The notes beneath the pieces are model-generated. The model was not told the origin of the DNA, ran no database searches, and was given only the letters and a program-made list of their open reading frames with translations. Shown here in pieces: positions 25,715-38,399 of a stretch of 64,000 nucleotides of DNA. Made by a program: the position numbers and the translations under genes. Source of the DNA: Cenococcum geophilum 1.58 (Eukaryota; Ascomycota; Dothideomycetes; Gloniales; Gloniaceae); the NCBI GenBank assembly GCA_001692895.1, contig KV748183.1, forward strand, positions 2,418,001 to 2,482,000. Reading direction: 5' to 3'. How positions within the stretch are numbered: position 1 is the first letter of the stretch; each line of letters starts with the position of its first letter.

Positions 25715-25901
25715 TGTTATAGTACTGCAATAAAGTAGACTAAATAACTACGTTATAGTATAAAGAGGGGAAGAAGGTAGAAAGGGGGTATTATATATAA
25801 ATAGTAGGGCCGGCCGCCAAGTCGCTAGTAGTGGGCTAGCCAATAGTAGGAAATAGTACGAGATAGTATAAAACAGTATGCGTCAGGTTAGTGCCGTAAC
25901 A
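25715..25901 (-). repeat. 5' LTR of Gypsy-2 (right copy)
   Basis: This is the partner of 18973-19159: 187 bp, TGTTATAG start and GTAACA end on plus, followed by ATTTA. The same LTR sequence recurs at 32380-32566 as part of the exact assembly duplication. Confidence 0.93.
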
Positions 25902-25906
25902 ATTTA

Positions 25907-26260
25907 AGTATTATCCTTAAATTCCTTTAAGGGTCTAAGGCTTTACTACTAGCTCCCTTTAGTTTTATAGGCCTCTACTTTTCCTAACTATTAGCTACTT
26001 AATCCTATTATACTTAATTCGCTCTTTAGCTAATACCTAGTTTACTTTTTATCTTTTATATACTATAAATATATATTCTTTAGGCATTTCTACTACTATT
26101 ATCCGTCTAAGCATTCTTTTATAAGAAATCTTTTTAGTTAAAGTATTAAGTTTTCTAACTCTTAAACTTCTATTAGATGCTAGCTATATATATAATAATA
26201 ATTCATTACTTAACGTCCGATTTAGATCCCTATTAGGCCCATATAGACTACTCCTTATTT
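25907..26260 (-). mobile_element. Gypsy-1 fragment E: gag-protease linker
   Basis: On the minus strand this reads into the protease of fragment D once Gypsy-2 is removed (KLKGASSKALDPLKEFKDN, then the protease start). Its right end, against the LINE, is judged only from loss of Gypsy-like reading near 26,260 and is uncertain by tens of bases. The same sequence is present again at 32,572-32,925. Confidence 0.6.
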
Positions 26261-27149
26261 ACATATAGGGAGAAAACTCTATTTAAGAAAATAAGAAAAC
26301 CCTATAATCTATCTCCCCGCCTTTTAGAACTTGCCTACTTAGCGCCTACAAGTCGCCTATAGTACTTAACTACCTTACTATTTAACCTTCTTAGGAACCA
26401 CTACTGCCGTAATAAGCCTACGGACGCGCTAGTATTATAAACTATTACTCTACTACTATAGAGTTACTAGGGGGCACCTACTGCTCGCCCCCTTACCTTC
26501 TATTACCATTTCCCTTATAACCCGGAACTAATTTAGCATATTTTAACTAATAAGCCACTAGGTAACCGCCTTAAGGCCTTTTTATATTAANAGNAGTNTA
26601 TTATAGTTCTNTATGCCAGCTACTAAGAGNATTNTTTCTTAATTAGTGCGTAGGGGGCATAGTAGTATTACGTGTTTTGGTGTCTGTCTTAGCCAGCCAC
26701 ATTCATATCTTAGGCTACCTACTAGGACACCCACCTAGTAAAGCCAATCTTTTAGTCCTATTATTCCTGTTCTTAAGAGTATTACTATTATATTTTCTAC
26801 CTTTATTAGGCCTTCTTAGAGCCCTTAGGTATTTACCCCCTATAGCGTTAACTATACTATAGCTTAGGTTTATCTTGCCTAAGTTAGCCTCTATACCTTT
26901 AACTCCTATTTACCTCTCTAGCGTTAGTCCAACCAGTATTACATTATAGTAGATAGTTTCCCAGCGTTCTTACATGTTCTACTTTAGCTCCTTTCTCTAT
27001 CTTACTGTTATCTTTATTAACCTCTTACGCGTTTTCCTTCCTCCTCTATATAGGCCTAGGCCCTAAAGCGGCACTATTCTTCTTCTGCTTTCTTTACCTG
27101 TTTCTCTAATATCTCTTCCCTACTTTAGGGTTGTTGGTTTATTCTCCTA
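26260..27149 (-). mobile_element. LINE 3' end, left-contig copy
   Basis: This is sequence-identical to 32,925-33,814, which continues into a recognisable LINE reverse transcriptase. It contains six isolated Ns (26,591; 26,594; 26,598; 26,611; 26,630; 26,634) that recur at the same relative places in the other copy. A 61-codon plus-strand frame here is antisense to the element and not a gene. Confidence 0.7.
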
Positions 27150-30100
27150 ATAAGGGAGCACCGCTATGGGTCACATCCATAAGTTTACTTAGGCGTGTCT
27201 TATTACTTTTATGAATATTAGAGTTATTTATTTCCGTCCCTTTATCGTTGCAGCGCGCTTTTAATATATATATAGGGGGGGAATTAAGTTCTTCTCAAGC
27301 AGTACTATGGCCGTTGGCTTATACCCAAAATATACTCTAAGGAGAGCTGTTTAACATTTTTAAAAGTAGTTTAGGAGTAATTTAGGGGGGACCTTCTTTA
27401 GTTTCGTCTATGGCCAATATTGGTCTAAATATATTATAGTTGGGCAGATGACTGCTATATATAAGTAGTGCGTAACATTAAGTATAGACCTATATAAAGA
27501 TTACAATCTGATAGGCGATACTATATCTTAGCACTTTAATGGGCCCGCTTGCGCGCCGTATAAACGCTCCATTAGAGCTTTACTGGTTACCGCATTATCT
27601 CTATACCTCTTAAGCATACCTAACTAGTGTATCGCCTATAAGCCATTAATGTAAATTCAAATACAATGAGAAGACTTGACAGATTGTTGCGTTTCTTATC
27701 GATGATTGTAGTACTCCTAATTACTTGGTAAGATCGGCCTTTTATATTACTTCTATTTATATATATCAATCCTATATATACGTATAACGTTATTCCTTTA
27801 AGGAGTAGAGGCCGTCGTACCTTATGGGGTGTTATGCTAGGTTCTTTTTACGGCTGGTTGCGTCTTGGTTAATGATAAATATATAATTTCATATATAATT
27901 GAGGTTTCGCTTAACTCGATTCGTAAGAGATTCGCCTAATATACAGTCGCCCTTACAGATTAGACATGGTATATATAAACGTTATATGAGTATTGGAATT
28001 TATAGGAGCAAAGGTTATAAAGTAGTAATGGCATCTGAGGGAGACCTATAAGTGGTACTATGCTCTATTAATAACTTGCAATATGAGAGGAAACGGCAAC
28101 TAATCCTGCAGATCTTTAGTAATACTCATTAATAACCGAATAGTACCAATGCTTAGGTCTTATTATCTTGGCGTGTCCTCTACTAGTATTAGCTGTATAT
28201 AATAGTGGTATATTAGTGATATGGGTAGATAAGTAACCATGCTTTCTTAATGGGAGGCTTGTATATTACCGCAAAAGCGAAAAAAACAGCCGAGCCATAA
28301 AAGAGATAAGATAATAAAGTAGGGTATATTATCGCGATTGACGCTTACGTGGGGTTAAATATCTATTTATTATGGAGTCACCTCTATATATATCTTTTAG
28401 GGGTGCTGCCTAGTAATATACTATAGAAGTCTTTTACGTTAGAGCCTATGCATTGCTTTGAGTAGTGGCAGCAACTAGTTAGTATGTAAGTGCTATAGTA
28501 GATTCTCACAGGTTATCTTGGCTTATATAGAGAAACTAAGCTGAGTAGCCTTATCACCGTTAGAATTGGCCTCTTCCTTATAACATCTATTATAGGTTTA
28601 AAACTAGCCTGCCTCCGTTAGTATGTACTTCCTCATTATATGCTCAGAGGTATCTTACATAGCGAGATACGGCTCCCTCTAATAGGTGCACTTGGCTTGG
28701 AGGAATGAGCGAATTCTCCATGAGGATTAAGTACACCACTCTGCCTTATAATTTCTATTTATTATTATGGAATAACCGTTCTTTATTATTTCTAAAAGAT
28801 TTAAGGGCCGCTGAGCTATAACTAGACGTATAAAATAAACGTAACTCGTTATTATTACTCTCTAGCAAGTATATTTTATAATAGACTAGGCGCTAAGATG
28901 AAACTATGGCCGACATAGCGTAAGTGGTTGTTCTGTGATAGGTAGGTAAGTAAATAATAACCCATCTAGCTACCTCTAAAGTTATGAGGAATGAATGTAT
29001 ATTAGTATGAAACGGGGTCGAAGCGAAAATGCTCGATAAGCGATATTCCATACTATTTGGTCGCGTTTCTGGCTGGATCTAGGCCTATCAGTGATATGGT
29101 AAGCCGAGGTAGATATGAATGCCACTAGACTGTAAGAGTGTTACTATAAAAGAGATATATAGTATAGAGTAGGTAGAGTTAGGGGGCGAGGTACCTTTTC
29201 TAAGAAGCGCTTCGGGTATAAACTATTCTTATATTAATATGATTAAATTTTTATAAGCCTGTATTGTAGAATCTTCACTGCCTAAAGAGTTATATCGTAT
29301 GGTTAAAGGTTATAGAGGCTAGAGGGCAGGTAGTAAAGCGTATATAGAGGCTACTTGGTCATTAAAAAAACGTTGTAGACGCCGTGTTTTTCCCTTTACC
29401 CTCTTTAATATGTGTGTAGTAGAATACATAAGGGCTTCCTATGATATGGGCTGAGACATTAGGAGTGTAGACAAGTATAAAACTATGTATTATAATAGAT
29501 CATCAATCTCAGATTAAACTCTCTTCACTATCAGTCTTGTTATTGGGAAGCTATACATATAGTATGCTGGGCTTTTTACTACGTGTATATGGGTGTGTCT
29601 CCTAGTTATGCGTCTCTGCTGTCTCTATATAAGTATATTAAAGCTACTTTAGTGAGATCTTGGCTAAGACAGACCCCAAAATACATCCGTAAAATACCTA
29701 CTATGCCTCCTTCTATACGATCTATAATTATAGCTAGATAAAATCAAGCACATTGCGCAAATTACTATGGGCATTAAAAGAACGTATATAATAATCGCGT
29801 CTACTTTGTAATATAAGAGGCACAGGTGTCTTTTAGAGACTGCGTACCTGGCTCATCGCTTGAGAGCTATATTATTGTTTTAAATTAAGCTGCTACATAA
29901 ATTAAGTCTCTTTCCGTGCGTTTATATCGGTAGAGTTGAGTATATAGTAGCCGTTAAGGGGGGAGCGGAGCGCTTAGGTAAGCGTTCGCTTACTTTAGCT
30001 ATATAGGTGTTTCGTTCTACGTGTATCGTTTAAGGGTATGTAATAGTTATTATTAAAAATATCTTATGCGGTCCGTAGGCTTATTAAGGCAGGTCATAGT

Positions 30101-31824
30101 GTCGCTGTTCCTTAGAGAGCTTTAAATAGTATGTGTAAGTTTAGTACTATAGGACGACTTGTAGGTCGCTAAGTAGGCAATGTTTCATAAAGGCGGGAGA
30201 TAGATTATAGGGTTTTTCTTATTTTCTTATATAGAGTAATATTTATATCTCCCTATATGTAAATATACGTGATGATTAGATCTTACGTCTTACTGGCTGT
30301 TACGTATATATCAGTGAGAGTCTAAAGATTCGAGACGCTTAAGTAGATGAAATTATTTATTATATATTAGGCGATATAATATAGTCTAATTATAGGATGA
30401 TAAGTGCTTATATATGTGTGTTTATTGGAAAGGCTTATAATATCTATAACTAAACATGATTTTTTATAGTTAATATAATAGCAATGTCTTTTATGTACGC
30501 GATCTTATATACAGTTAGATATAGAGGATTAGCCATATAGAATATTATTAGTATATATATACTTTATAATAGATATGAATATAGAGTCGGATATAGAGAC
30601 GATAAAACAATTAGATGAGATGAATTAAGCTATTATCAACTTCATATAAGTGAAGTTCACTACTAGATATGTTATTATATAAGATACTATAAGCAAGTGA
30701 TAAACGCTAAGAAGTCGGCCTATAAAAACTAAAAGGGAAAATAGTATAAGCCTATCATAATAAGACCGACAAGAGATAATAAGATATAGATTCTTCGGAT
30801 AAAAAACTAAAATAACTTATAGAGTATGTTAATACATGCAACTAACTGACGTATCCACTGTATATATTATAAAGTATAATTACTACGGAATAACTTGCTT
30901 ATTCCTATCTATATGGACTAGTCCCCATTCTTTGTTATCAAAGCTGAAGCGATTGCGGCCTCCTGGATAAATACCTAGTATATATAATATACTATATATA
31001 AATTATACACACTCTCTTATCATATCTTCCTTCTAACTATCATTTAATTATTCTATAGGTATGTATATATATTATATATGTCTACTATTTATTACAGTAT
31101 CGTGTAATCTAGCCTGCCTATATTTATGGTTCATTATTTAAGGTTTGCGCTCCCCGATCGCTAGTATGCTTAATTACATTCACTTATAATATACATCCCT
31201 GCGTATAGCGTTCTATGTAACCCTCTTTCGACGCTTTACTAATAGTAGCTAGAAGGACAATCGCGTACCTAGGCATTATATAATCTGAATTATCCTAAGT
31301 GCTATTTGATACTAATAAATAGTATCTATCTTTAAGATATGCGGATCCTAGAATATCTCATTAGTTTTACCTTCTATGTCTAGGTAAAATACGTACGACT
31401 CTTATAGAGTACGCCGAAGGGCCCCCAATATATACCTAAGAACCGCAGCGCTGGTATCGTATTATTCTTGTGAGACCTCTTTAATGAGAGACTGCAGCCT
31501 TATATCTCAGATATACTAATATTGCTAGGCATAGTAGAGGACCCCATCGCCGCTCCTACTATACCTAAGACTTTAAGCATATAAAGCTTTACCTTACCCT
31601 TATTAAACTATACTAATCGAGTTTCTTAATAATATTACCAAAAGGTAAAGGGAAACTATAGTATATATATAACACAAACACCGCTAAATAGAAGGACTAA
31701 CGAAAACTTAGTGCACTTATTGCTTCTAGATAGCACTAATTACTCCTAAGTAAAATATTACCGTTCTAGAAATAATTACCTCTATAATAATATAGTAACG
31801 TAGCAAGAAAAAATGGAGATCTAA
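27150..31824. other. Degraded fold-back copy of the LINE/Gypsy-2 junction; probable assembly artefact
   Basis: From 27,150 to about 28,800 the sequence follows 33,815-35,060 with frequent small indels (for example 28,410-28,500 against 34,780-34,860). From about 29,150 to 31,824 it runs as a reverse complement of about 27,000 back to 25,177: for example 29,660-29,710 against 26,650-26,690, 30,190-30,260 against 26,255-26,330, and 31,570-31,824 against 25,177-25,440. The scattered indels look like uncorrected long-read error, unlike RIP, which makes only transitions. No gene is supported. Confidence 0.75.
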
Positions 31825-31849
31825 NNNNNNNNNNNNNNNNNNNNNNNNN
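31825..31849. other. Assembly gap (25 N)
   Basis: A run of exactly 25 Ns separates the degraded inverted copy on the left from a clean copy of the Gypsy-2/LINE junction on the right. The fixed round size suggests a placeholder and not a measured gap. Confidence 0.98.
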
Positions 31850-33814
31850 CATTTTTTCTGCTAGGTTACTACTATTATTATAGAGGTTAATTATTTTAGA
31901 ACGGTAATAGTCTTTACTTAGGAGTTAATAGTTCCTATCTAGGAAGCAATAAGGGCACTAAGGTTTTCGTTAGCTTTCTTATTAGCGGTGTTTGTGTTAT
32001 ATATATACTATAGTCCTACTTTAATATTATTAAGAAACTCGTTAGTATAGTTAATAAGGGTAAGGTAAGCTTTACTAGGCTTAAAGGTCTTAGGGTATAG
32101 TAGGGAGCGGCGGATTATCTATGCGATATTAGGGTATATCTCTATAAAGAGGTCTACAAAAACGTCGCGGGGGTTTTAGGTTTTGGCCATTTCGGCGTCA
32201 TTAGTGTCGCCTATTTAGGCGCTAGGTAAAAACTAAGGATCGTTCTAGGACTATACTAAGGACGTATTAGTTTTAGCAGAGGCGTATATAGGTCGCGATT
32301 GCTCTAGGGTGGGGGTTAATTAGCTAGGGTATAGGGAATTATTAATCGCGATGGGGCGCAAATTAAAGATACCATAAACTGTTATAGTACTGCAATAAAG
32401 TAGACTAAATAACTACGTTATAGTATAAAGAGGGGAAGAAGGTAGAAAGGGGGTATTATATATAAATAGTAGGGCCGGCCGCCAAGTCGCTAGTAGTGGG
32501 CTAGCCAATAGTAGGAAATAGTACGAGATAGTATAAAACAGTATGCGTCAGGTTAGTGCCGTAACAATTTAAGTATTATCCTTAAATTCCTTTAAGGGTC
32601 TAAGGCTTTACTACTAGCTCCCTTTAGTTTTATAGGCCTCTACTTTTCCTAACTATTAGCTACTTAATCCTATTATACTTAATTCGCTCTTTAGCTAATA
32701 CCTAGTTTACTTTTTATCTTTTATATACTATAAATATATATTCTTTAGGCATTTCTACTACTATTATCCGTCTAAGCATTCTTTTATAAGAAATCTTTTT
32801 AGTTAAAGTATTAAGTTTTCTAACTCTTAAACTTCTATTAGATGCTAGCTATATATATAATAATAATTCATTACTTAACGTCCGATTTAGATCCCTATTA
32901 GGCCCATATAGACTACTCCTTATTTACATATAGGGAGAAAACTCTATTTAAGAAAATAAGAAAACCCTATAATCTATCTCCCCGCCTTTTAGAACTTGCC
33001 TACTTAGCGCCTACAAGTCGCCTATAGTACTTAACTACCTTACTATTTAACCTTCTTAGGAACCACTACTGCCGTAATAAGCCTACGGACGCGCTAGTAT
33101 TATAAACTATTACTCTACTACTATAGAGTTACTAGGGGGCACCTACTGCTCGCCCCCTTACCTTCTATTACCATTTCCCTTATAACCCGGAACTAATTTA
33201 GCATATTTTAACTAATAAGCCACTAGGTAACCGCCTTAAGGCCTTTTTATATTAANAGNAGTNTATTATAGTTCTNTATGCCAGCTACTAAGAGNATTNT
33301 TTCTTAATTAGTGCGTAGGGGGCATAGTAGTATTACGTGTTTTGGTGTCTGTCTTAGCCAGCCACATTCATATCTTAGGCTACCTACTAGGACACCCACC
33401 TAGTAAAGCCAATCTTTTAGTCCTATTATTCCTGTTCTTAAGAGTATTACTATTATATTTTCTACCTTTATTAGGCCTTCTTAGAGCCCTTAGGTATTTA
33501 CCCCCTATAGCGTTAACTATACTATAGCTTAGGTTTATCTTGCCTAAGTTAGCCTCTATACCTTTAACTCCTATTTACCTCTCTAGCGTTAGTCCAACCA
33601 GTATTACATTATAGTAGATAGTTTCCCAGCGTTCTTACATGTTCTACTTTAGCTCCTTTCTCTATCTTACTGTTATCTTTATTAACCTCTTACGCGTTTT
33701 CCTTCCTCCTCTATATAGGCCTAGGCCCTAAAGCGGCACTATTCTTCTTCTGCTTTCTTTACCTGTTTCTCTAATATCTCTTCCCTACTTTAGGGTTGTT
33801 NGTTTATTCTCCTA
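31850..33814. repeat. Exact 1,965-bp duplicate of 25,185-27,149
   Basis: The two blocks are offset by 6,665 bp and I saw no difference except N at 33,801 against G at 27,136. They cover the 5' part and 5' LTR of Gypsy-2, the Gypsy-1 linker and the LINE 3' end. Six ambiguous bases match position for position, which two real genomic copies would not share. Confidence 0.9.
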
Positions 33815-36590
33815 TAGGGCACCCTANNGTCCNTCNATAGTTTACTTAGGCGTGTCTTAATATACTTTATNANATTAGAGTTANNTTTATTTTACGTCCT
33901 TTATATTGCAGCGGCTTTAATATATAACTATAGGGGGGGAATATTAGATTCCTTCTCAAGCAGTACTATGGCCGTTTGCTTATACCCGCCTATAATACTC
34001 TAAAGGCAGGCTGTTTAAACCTTTTAAAGTAGTTTAAGGAGTAATTTAGGGGGGCCCTTCTTAGTTTCTCTAATGGCCCAAATATTGGATCTATATATTA
34101 TAGTTGGCCAGATGACTGCTATATATAGTAGGCGTAACCTCTAAAAGTATAGACCCTATATAGAATTAACAATCCTAGATAAAGCGATAAACTATACTTA
34201 GCCTTTATGGGCCGCTTGCGCCGTATATACGCTCCATTAGAGCTTACTATCTACCCATACTCCTAATACCCTTAAGCCCTAAACTAGTTAACCCCTAAAG
34301 CCTTAGATGTAAATTATATACTAAAGATCTGCAGATTAGTTGCGTTTTCTTATAAAATAGATTAGCTAGTACTTCTCTGGTAAGAATTGGACTTTATAAC
34401 ATTTTGCCTATTCTATATAAGTGTTATAAGCTTTCTCTAGTGTTCTGCAATTCTTTACGGCTGTTAGCCTATATATAATTAGGTTTGTATCATTAACAAA
34501 GCCTATCCCCTAGGTCGCCCCTTCCTTAAAGGAGTTAAGTAGGTTGCTTATAAAGAAAAGAAAGAGTATAGGCGAGAGGGGTAATCCTTATGGTATTCCT
34601 ATTACAACTACAATAGGGGGGCTCTAATATCCGCTAAAGACCAGTAATATTTCTTTCTGGCCTATAAACCCTTAGACAAATTATATAATCCATTTTAGGA
34701 AGCCCTTTACCCTAAGGATATATAGGAGACGCTCGTAGGGTATATTGTTATAGGCACTACTAATATCTAGGCTAAGCATTAATACTACGAAGTCCTTTTA
34801 CATTGCCTATGCAGATTTAATAGTGGCAGCAAGTAGCGTAAGTGCTAATAGTATTAAGCGGTTCTTTCTTACCCCTATTTAGCTTTATAGTAGTAGGGCG
34901 TATTCCTCTACTATATCTGCTATATATTCCGCTATTACCCTTTCTAAGATCTTACTAAGGGTATTTTCTAAGGCAATAGGGCGGTAGCTTCCTGGGATTA
35001 AGTAATCTGCTTTACCTTCTTTTTATAGGATAACCGTTATTATAGATCTTCTAAGTTATAGGTAGTAGCCTATAGCAAAGTATACTCTAGCTATATTTAT
35101 AAGCTAAGGTGCTATAAGTGGCCCATAGGTTTTTAGGGCCTTATTTAGAATCCCATCTAGTCCTAGTACTATATTATTTAAAAGGCGGCTAATAGTTCTA
35201 GCCATTTCCTCTATTATTATGTCGCTATTAACCCGCAGGTAAGTCACCGGTGTTTTGCCTATAATATTACTAAAGTTTACTAGAGCTAGTTAGGGGAAGA
35301 ACCTTTCTATAAGGATCTTTACCTTCTTATTATTATTATTTATAGCCTATAATTCTCCTACTCTTCGTAGGGGTAGTAGGTATAGGTCTTCTACTAGGCG
35401 CCCTGCCTTTTTCTTTACCCATTTTATTATAGCCCAAAGGCCCTTATTATAGGGGAGGCTTAGGTTAAAAGTATACTCGTTTATAAACCATCTCCAGTTA
35501 TTCCTTACTTCTTTTTTTAGGGTATTCTTTAGCTAGTTTCTTATGTCTTTATATCGTCTCTCGTCTTTAAGGTTATAGCTACTTATATATTTCCTTCTTA
35601 CTCATTATTAGCTAGTAACTAAAACTGCGCATTATATAGACTATGCGTATTGCGTATAGGGGCCCAGTTTTAAGATCGGGTAGTGCTCTTCTAGCCTATT
35701 TTTAATTGCTGCCTAGATCCTTTCTAGTCTTCGGTTAATTTCCTTAGGGGTAGCTAATAAGCCTTGCTTATTTAGTATTAGGTGGATTTCTTCTAGGTCT
35801 TAGAGTTATTATTTAACTATATTAAGGAAACTGTCTGTCTTAAGCTTCCTTATTATATATCTTTTTCTATTTAGTTACGCTTTAGTATCTAGGTCTAGCT
35901 ATATCTAGATAGGGATATAGTTTAGAGTAAGTGCCTATTCTTTTTTAGGGTTATACCTTTTAAGTCTCTAGTATAGGCCTTCGTCTATAAATATAAGGTT
36001 AATTATACTTTTAGCGGTGCCTTATTACTATATAATTGCTCCTAGGGGGGTAGCTAGCTTAAGGCCCTAGATATCTATAGCTCTTAGTAGGCACTCTAAN
36101 TATTANTCTATAGCAATATAGATACCCCCCTATNNNGGGTNGTAGAGGTTTATATCTCCTAATAGGATAAACTCTATACCTTTAGTTTCTAGTAAGCTTA
36201 TTACTAATATAATATTCTTTGTTTATAGGACCCCTTTAACCCTAGAGTTATATACATTAATAATTTATACCAGTCCCCTATATATTTAGATTATTATAAT
36301 TATAATATCTAGGTTAACTGCCTGCTATAACTATAAGGATAGGCTAATAGCCTTACTAATTATAAAGCATACGCGTATAGCTGCTTTTGGTTTATATAAG
36401 AGCTAGAATCCTTAGGGGCAGTATATTAATTATATAAAGGTATTATAATACGGTTCTTATATAGCAAGAATATAGTATTTCTTTAGGTCTAAACTATCTA
36501 GTAGGGGCCTTATAAGGCAGTGGTTTATATTGCCGCAGTTATACTATATAATAGATAGGTAGCGGACCCCCGGCAAGGGTCCTTCAACTC
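33000..36590 (-). pseudogene. LINE ORF2 relic (endonuclease and reverse transcriptase)
   Basis: The endonuclease is seen near 36,560-36,100 (YNCGNINHCL, KKYYILAI*EPYYNTF, then GIEFILLGDINLY). The reverse transcriptase core is near 34,590-34,440 (GLPLSPILFLFFISNLLNSF, then GIGFVNDTNLI, the FADD box with Asp to Asn). Downstream, near 34,020-33,900, is the conserved post-RT motif GGYKQTAIVLLEKES, usually GAYRATP-like. An RNase H is expected further left but I could not read it with confidence. Stops are RIP-type. Confidence 0.75.
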
Positions 36591-36599
36591 TTTTTTATT

Positions 36600-38100
36600 C
36601 TTTACTTTTTCTATTTCTACTTTCTCTAGGATATTTAGAGCTTCTATCTCTTATATCTATACCCTAGTTACTACTTATTTTATATAAAGCTTTCTATTTC
36701 CATATCTTATATTCCTATTAGCGCTTCTATATTTAAATCTATTATTATTACTAGTTCTTCCCCTATTCTTACTAGTTAGCTATATACCCTTTATAGGTTA
36801 GCTGCGAATATTATATTTACCGTATTAAGTCTAATTCTTAATTATCCTAGTCTTAAGCCTATTATTACTGTCTATAGGGGTCTTCCTATAGGGCGTCCTC
36901 TCCCTTATATCCCCTATAACCCTTATATCCCTAATTAGTTTAGTAATATTACGCGGCGTTACTTCTAGCCCGTTAAGGCTTGGGATAGCTGGCCTAGCCC
37001 TCTAGTATTAAAGGTAGGAAGCACTAGGAAGGCGCCTACGTCCCCCTAGCTTATTGCCTGTTATTTCTATTTATATAACCTAGCGTGCAATTATTCCCGT
37101 AGCTATTAAGCCCTTACCTTCCGTCTCTTGTATTTAATACAGTTTTCTTTCTCCCACACCTTATATATGCTTTAGTGGCAGTTCGCGCATTTTATTTAGT
37201 TTTAATTTAAGCAATATCTTGTATTATAGGGGCCTATATAGTGGCCGTAGCATACCTATACTACGCATATAGATTAGGTATATCCCTATTATATATAGCG
37301 ATAGCATTATTTTAGGCGTAGTCTATAGTTATAGAGCCTTATATTATATATAAGGCTATTTATAATTATTCCTTTTTAAATAAGGAGTTTTTGTATTCCT
37401 AGTATATATATACTAATAATAAGGGAGCTATATATTTGTTCAGCGTCTCCCTAGCAAATCTCTAGCGACCCTTATATCCTCTTATTATTCTTATTATATA
37501 CTTAGTTTACATTTTCCTATTAAAGCTATTAGATTTAGGTGATTTCGAGTCCTAGTATAAGGCGTTCCGTTTATCTTACTATTTCCTATATAATTGCTAT
37601 ATTATCCACCTAGCGTTTCTTTTCTACCCTAAGGCTTATAGGAACCACTAAGACTTTAACTAAGTAATCCTTACGGAGTACTTTTATACTAATATATTCT
37701 CCTAGCTTATTCCCTACCTTTATAGCTTGTTCCTTTACCTATTAGTCTTTTAGGGTAACTCTAATATTTCCGCTCTTAAGGTATTAGACTATAACAGTGT
37801 TATAAACCTCTTTATATATCTCTATAAGGACTTCTATTTCTAATTATCCCCTAAGCCCCTTTACTTATTCTATATTTAGTTATATTATAATTATATACCT
37901 AGTTATTAACTTAAGGGGGGTGGGTTTCCTATACTATAAAACTGCAGCTATAGCGGCCTAGGTGCGGTTTGCTAGTAAAGGGGAGTTATACTTATTTTTA
38001 ATTTTGCTTAGCTATTAGAGGATTTAATTAAGGGTTTACTAGAGGGGCGCCTAAGGTTTACTAGACTAGCGGAGCCATTTTACTAACTATATTAGTTTGT
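36600..38100 (-). pseudogene. LINE ORF1-like (gag-like) relic
   Basis: The minus strand shows spaced Cys/His remnants near 37,300-37,150 (CANCH in one frame, degraded CxxC patterns), typical of nucleic-acid-binding knuckles in Tad1-clade ORF1. The rest is too mutated to align by eye, so this call rests mainly on position upstream of ORF2. Confidence 0.4.
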
Positions 38101-38399
38101 TATAGCTAACAGTTACTCCCCTATAATTCTAGATACTAGATATGTCTAATAGGCTTTATATTTTATTAGATGCCTTCTTAATAAAGGTATTTCCGCTTTA
38201 TAGTGTAGTATTCGCCTATCTTTATTATAGAGGGCCATTACTAGGCATAGTTCTAGCGGTCACGCGCGAGTGCAAGCCACCGTCGTTTAACGTGTGCCTC
38301 CCCTGCGATGCATATATCTTAGGGGGATTCTCTAGGTGTTTTTTAGGGTTCTTTTAGTTGGTTTTAGTCTTTTTGGGCCGGGTGCAGCAAGAGCTCCTT

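Larger units (their letters stand above)
18973..25901 (-). mobile_element. Complete Ty3/Gypsy chromovirus (Gypsy-2), RIP-inactivated
   Basis: Two 187-bp LTRs (18973-19159 and 25715-25901), ancestrally TGTCATAG...GCCGTGACA, are flanked by the 5-bp target duplication ATTTA (18968-18972 and 25902-25906). Coding is on the minus strand, and a purine-rich tract (AGGGGAGAGGAG on minus) abuts the left LTR at about 19,160-19,178. Next to it is a hairpin with 11-bp arms (19,209-19,219 and 19,231-19,241) running into a T19 run on plus. It is inserted in Gypsy-1 between gag and protease. N clusters at 24,824-24,880 lie in its gag. Confidence 0.93.

Noticed and set aside
26677-26862. 61-codon plus-strand frame, identical at 33,342-33,527
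   Set aside because: It is antisense to the LINE, lies in the duplicated assembly block and has a purely hydrophobic low-complexity translation caused by TpA-rich DNA.
38142-38357. 71-codon plus-strand frame with a GC-richer end
   Set aside because: It lies in the 5' leader of the minus-strand LINE and has no conserved features.
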